Assembly (NCBI GenBank): GCA_951230915.1
Contig: OX579637.1
Coordinates: 21,762,001 to 21,826,000 of the forward strand
DNA from: Antitrichia curtipendula
Lineage: Eukaryota > Streptophyta > Bryopsida > Hypnales > Leucodontaceae
Direction: 5' to 3'
Length of the DNA stretch: 64,000 nucleotides
Part shown: in pieces, positions 59,760 through 64,000 of the stretch
Position numbering within the stretch: the first letter of the stretch is position 1
Layout: every line of letters starts with the position of its first letter
Translations under genes and position numbers: made by a program
The notes under the pieces: model-generated
The model's input: only the letters and a program-made list of their open reading frames with translations
The model's database searches: none
What the model was told of the DNA's origin: nothing

Positions 59760-61435
59760 GCTGCTATCATGCACAAACGCCACTGTATTGATGTTGCACC
59801 TTCACACTTCATCAAAGTTAGGCATGCCAAAGAAGAATTTTAACTAAGAAATTTATTTTGTATTGGCTACGTCCTGCAACATACAAAGCACATTACAGAA
59901 AGTAAGAACATGAATGTACAACGCCATTGGCTTATTGTGTATCAGAGCGTATTTCCATCCCTTCATTACATGCAAGAGGGATTACTATAACCTACATACA
60001 AGGTGTACCAACTCCGTACTGCAACGGCTCTAAATGCGGACTCCTCAAGGAAATAATCACTACGGTATGTCCCACAAAATTTCTATTCTGACATCCTATA
60101 GACGGAGCCCGTCGGCTTCCATGTCATACATGACGTCCGAACTGACAATACAGTAGACATGGAACCACCACATTGGAACGTAAATGTAGTAGGTGCGCTT
60201 CTATAGCTCTGATCATGCATAATTCTGGACTGATAGTTGAATCTTCTATGCCTACAGTCTTCCGTTTTTTGAAAGTTGACACACACAAAACCTACCATAT
60301 TTCTAAAAGCCATCTATGAAACAAACTTGATGTGATTTGCCATGGAGCATCTCCGGCCAAGTGTGCTAAATTTTTTTCCATCGCTTGTATAGAGTAATGT
60401 GAGCCCTCAAGTTAGCACTTGGAGCTCTGAGTTTATTTTTCGCAATTTATTGTTAGTTTTCAGTGTCAATTCATGCAAAATAACATGAATAAGTCAGTTG
60501 AGAGGAGTTTGGTAGAAGTCCCTGCCAGATTAATGAGGAGTCTTCATAAAATCATGGAAAGTACAAAATACTTTGCTTTTCCAAGTCTAGATCTTAGTTT
60601 AGTGTCTTATAGTCCAGATTGGCGTTTTTAGAGAGATGTGAGGATGTGAGAATTAGTCAATTATAGTGTCTGATCCATGTAAAACTCAACATGTAGAGTG
60701 CATGTGACAGCCTGGCTAAACTACAAGAGTCTATATCCAGGTTTAGAAGTATCTAGATCCAATTCATGTAGAATATGGACTAGTTATATGAAGACCTGCA
60801 AATGTTGAAGAATATGAATCAAAATGCAAAGTAGAAGAAAGGCAAGGTGATTGGAGCTTACAGAAAGGTGCTTTTAGGATAAAAGCATGCCAAGAGATCA
60901 ACAGCAAAGCTAATCATCCACAACAACCTCGGTACCAGAATAATTTCCCCCTAGGCATAAATTATTAAGGAATTGCTAAAATTAGCATCCTTATTGGAGG
61001 TTTGGTTCTGCTCTTGGCTTTTGGACACTTCCGAAAAGTTTGCCCAAAAGTTTCGGGATTTTACAAAACTCCACGATAACTCCATGGAAAGTCAACCGCC
61101 TTTGAAACTGATGGTAATTTCATAGAAATTACCCAAAGTGTGGTAAAATATCACTAAAAATTAGATTAGATTATTACATATTAAATAAGTCACCTGTCAA
61201 GTTTGAAGACTTTCTGATAGTCAAAAGTACTAGAATCGGCAACAACATCAAATTTAACTAGATATTACAACATATCGGCGGGTTGACCAGTGAACCAGGA
61301 GCTAGCGATGTCCAAATGTCACAAACAAGGAATGTTTTCTTACTCTCACGAACCTTCCATGCAACTCTGGCCAGTCAGTTTCCTTGGGAAACGCAAATTC
61401 CATTAATTGGGATTTTGACTTTTCTTTGGAGTTAC
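59760..61435. other. Stretch without recognised gene
   Basis: May contain the 5' end of the CACTA remnant. The frame at 60083-60313 has no recognisable domain. Confidence 0.35.
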
Positions 61436-62605
61436 CACTATAAGAAAAACCACATTTTTTCTTGCATTTTTCTTTAACGCGCGATGTTTTTTGTGACGTC
61501 AACGCGGTTTTTTTTACGTCCACTTGTTTTCAAAAAACACGAGAAAAAATGCACGTTTTTGCGTGACGTTCATTGTGACACAGTTACAAAAAACAACATC
61601 CAGATGAATGTCAATTCCGATGCGTTGCTCAAAGTTATGTCTAAAATAACATTAGGTCTGTTTTTGGCATATTTTGAAAAAAAAAAAGTGGATGGATGTG
61701 CACAATGGATGAAGAAAAGGAGTTCTTTACACTAATTGGGGTGGTAGGAGGATTGACAAACTATATGGGATAAGTAAAAAAGAAGTGTCATCATTGCAGA
61801 ATGTCAAAAACAACGTCATTATGACATCAACAACAACATCCTTGCAAAATGTCAAAAACAACGTTAGGAAAATGTCAAAAACAACGTTAGGAAAATGTCA
61901 AAAACAACGTCAAGAAAATGTCAAATACAACGTCAATATGTCAAAAACAACATCCAAAGTCAAGTTCCTTGTTCAAATTATCCCATATCTTTTGTCACAC
62001 CTTAGACAACCATGGATTTTAGTATAAATAAATCTTCTCCACCCTTCATTTTTACATTCAATGAAGTAATTCATTCATTCGGCCATCTTAAGGTAAATGG
62101 GTAAGTTTTTTTTCTCTTATTGAATTCAGTAATTTTGTTTGTTCATTTTAATTTTAATTAATTATTGTCAATTCACTTTGCTACAGTCTGTTCTAGTTGA
62201 TGTCCAAAAAAACATCAAAAACGATGTCAAAATTGATGTTTCAAAAAACATAGTCAAAATTTTTAAATGTTTTGAAAGTATGCTGACGTGGCATGCCATG
62301 TCACTTTTCTTCCAAGTCCACGTCAGATTTCCGAGGGGTCCACGTCAGAGGACACGTCATGGATGAAAAGTGATCCTACATGTCGCTATCCGCTGACATG
62401 GCATGCCCATGCTAAAATTTTGACGTCAAATTTGACGCGCGTCAAAAAACGTGTTTTTTGGTTTGACGCGGCGTCAAGCCCACGTTCATGGCCGCGTTTT
62501 TGGCTTGTCCATTTTGACGGATTTTTTAGCACATATCAGTTGACGTCAGCGCGTCAAAAAAAACGTCAATTTTGACATTTTTTTTTCCTGCGTTTTCTTA
62601 TAGTG
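61436..62605. mobile_element. Non-autonomous CACTA element with TGACG-rich subterminal repeats (1,170 bp)
   Basis: The ends are CACTATAAGAAAA on both strands, and the 3-bp target duplication TAC lies at 61433-61435 and 62606-62608. Within about 180 bp of each end there are many TGACG, GACGTC and GCGTCAA words in both orientations, the usual place for CACTA transposase-binding repeats. An internal tandem of AATGTCAAAAACAACGT units lies at 61798-61960. No transposase gene is present. Confidence 0.9.
61798..61960 (+). repeat. Short tandem repeat inside the CACTA element
   Basis: About seven units of 20-30 bp around GTCAAAAACAACGT, with variable spacing. Confidence 0.8.
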
Positions 62606-63105
62606 TACCGTGAGTGGTTTTTACGAATATTTACAGCCTGGAAGAAGGGGGTAGGGGATTACCTCGACTAATTGGGGTCTTCTGAACGCGATGGCACAAT
62701 TGGTTTTCAATTTCAAATTCTTCTTAAGAAGATTGGAAGAGTTCAGCAGTAGGTTTGATTTTTTTAGAGTAATTAGCGGTAATTTAAGGTCAATTTACAA
62801 ATTATCTTGGTGAAAGTCAAAGATTGGATTTAGTTAAGATTTCAAATCTTTCCTTTAAAAGCCAATTTAGATTAAGTTAAGAATATTTGGAAATATCCAA
62901 AGGTTGGTTGCAAAATATCTCAAAGTCAAAATAGTTAAATTCATAAATATCTTTGGGAAAAATCTTAGATTTTATTTAGACAAGATTTCCTTTCTAATTA
63001 AGGCTTGTTCTAGAAGATTCTAATGATTAAACAAAGATTATTTAGCAAATATCTTAGGGTATGTCGTATGCATAATCTAGGTGTAAGCACCTTTAACACA
63101 CAATT
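62606..63105. other. AT-rich stretch with weak internal repetition
   Basis: Words like AAATATCT(T)(T)GG and AAGATTTC recur between 62790 and 63060 at 40-70 bp intervals. No gene seen. Confidence 0.35.
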
Positions 63106-63109
63106 GTGG

Positions 63110-63960
63110 TTAGATGACATGGAATATCGTCCCAGGGACTCTACTATGTTGCTATGAATTTGGATTTGTTCGGATTATCTCTAAAACACCCCAAGGGAAA
63201 CCAAAACCTCTTTTCCCTCTTCCGGAACTTACTTCTTTCCAGATTTTGATTCGGATTCGTCCACTTCCGGAATCCGGATACAATCACTCTTTAGTTTGTT
63301 ATACCCCTGTTTTACCTTCAGGGGGTCCGCTTTTGTTCTTTAAAGAGGCAGGGACTCCACCACTTATAAATCATACACTCTAACTTCTACAAAACAGCCC
63401 AAGATACTCAACAGATCTAAGTGTTGCGGCGAAATAAGTTTCCGTCTCCTCACGACTTTCCGGATGGCCTATCCGGAAAGCAGGTCACGCAGAATCCGGC
63501 CTTTCCTCTCCACTACAACAACAGATATACAACTATCCGGATTCAACACGAGAGAAAATCTACGGGGAAGTAGTCTAATATTGTAGTTGACAGATCTTCC
63601 GGTAAGTGGGGTTTTTTCCCCTAGCGGCTGCTTAACTCCGCACGGAACTACTCTTAGTTTCGGAACCTCACCCTCTCCACTCCAATCAGATTACCGTAGT
63701 AGTTTAAAGACTCTAAATGCACAAGTCCTACAGGTCCGACATAACTCCTTCACAAATCCTCCCTACTGTCTAAATCCAAACAATCATAAATCCGGATTCC
63801 TCCTTCCCGATTTCCTCTTACACCTTACAAACATGCAAACACAAATTCCAAGCCCTCGTACAACACTTAGAGCGTGAAAAAGTCTACTTGGTGGCTCAGA
63901 TTAAAGTAAAGAAATGAAATGAAAAATTTGAAAGCACACAAGGTTGGAATGAATGGGCAA
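63110..63960 (-). repeat. TCCGGA-rich dispersed repeat, inverted second copy
   Basis: The reverse complement of this block follows the order of 18.8-19.56 kb: TTCCGTGCGGAG, then a GATCTGTC segment, then TTTCCGGA near a GTGAGG word, then GTGG(T/A)G(A)AGTCCCT with GGACCCCCTGAAGGTAAAAC, then CTTGGGGTGTTTT, then AGCAACATA with CCCTGG. The copies are diverged. The window may end inside the element. Confidence 0.6.
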
Positions 63961-64000
63961 CAGGCCTGCCTACCATATAAAACTAAAACAAAAAAAAGGG

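Noticed and set aside
1..64000. tRNA or rRNA genes
   Set aside because: I saw no A-box/B-box pairs with a cloverleaf and no rRNA-like stretch; a tRNAscan run would settle it.

Overview
This is a nuclear genomic window from a land plant, most probably a non-seed plant (bryophyte, lycophyte or fern). It has U2-type introns with GT/AG borders, plant-type CCCTAAA repeats, a SANT/MYB plus bromodomain gene of the plant type, CACTA (En/Spm) TNP2 remains, and DD34E Tc1-like elements, which are rare in seed plants. The lineage call is inference. Most of the window is AT-rich and repeat-derived. Only one gene, the SANT-bromodomain gene at 41.1-46.4 kb, has a reading frame that closes cleanly across all its exons.

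Left part (1-15.7 kb). A long spliced gene runs leftwards from 4.5 kb off the window edge. It carries a ParB/sulfiredoxin-like domain and is broken by five in-frame stops. A DUF7869-type gene runs rightwards at 12.8-15.7 kb and is nearly intact, with two frame breaks. Both genes are decorated, in introns and 5' non-coding DNA only, by copies of one palindrome (consensus TCAGGTCGANTCGACCTGA) spaced from tens of bp up to about 160 bp apart. I read the pair as the two divergent genes of one large mobile element. The 5.4-11.2 kb between them holds tandem repeats with two precisely bounded nested transposons (275 bp and 1,238 bp), and each end is marked by a short CCCTAAA tract.

Middle part (15.7-41 kb). 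A second, decayed DUF7869 copy (16.4-18.2 kb) is followed by a TCCGGA-rich repeat and by a second palindrome array with an unrelated sequence (CATCAGGAGATCTCCTGATG, 19.8-21.1 kb). Ty3/gypsy remains lie at 22.9-24.3 kb on the minus strand. A third, heavily decayed DUF7869 copy (27.5 to 26.0 kb, minus) has its own third array upstream (TATCTTTGANTCAAAGATA, 27.6-28.7 kb), with a CACTA miniature element inserted in one palindrome. From 28.8 to 41 kb I see AT-rich DNA without a recognisable gene.

Right part (46-64 kb). Two different Tc1-like elements of 2.08 kb abut head to tail at a shared TA; each transposase has one nonsense codon. Beyond them lie a K/E-rich decayed reading frame, a 153-bp tandem repeat, a decayed TNP2 gene (59.8 to 55.3 kb), a 1,170-bp non-autonomous CACTA element rich in TGACG motifs, and an inverted copy of the TCCGGA-rich repeat.

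The main novelty candidate is the mobile-element family in which DUF7869 and ParB-like genes sit next to arrays of short palindromes that are uniform within one element but completely different between elements. This suggests a sequence-specific DNA-binding system that diverges with its own sites. The known analogy is the VANC proteins of VANDAL transposons, which recognise short motifs repeated in their own non-coding DNA.
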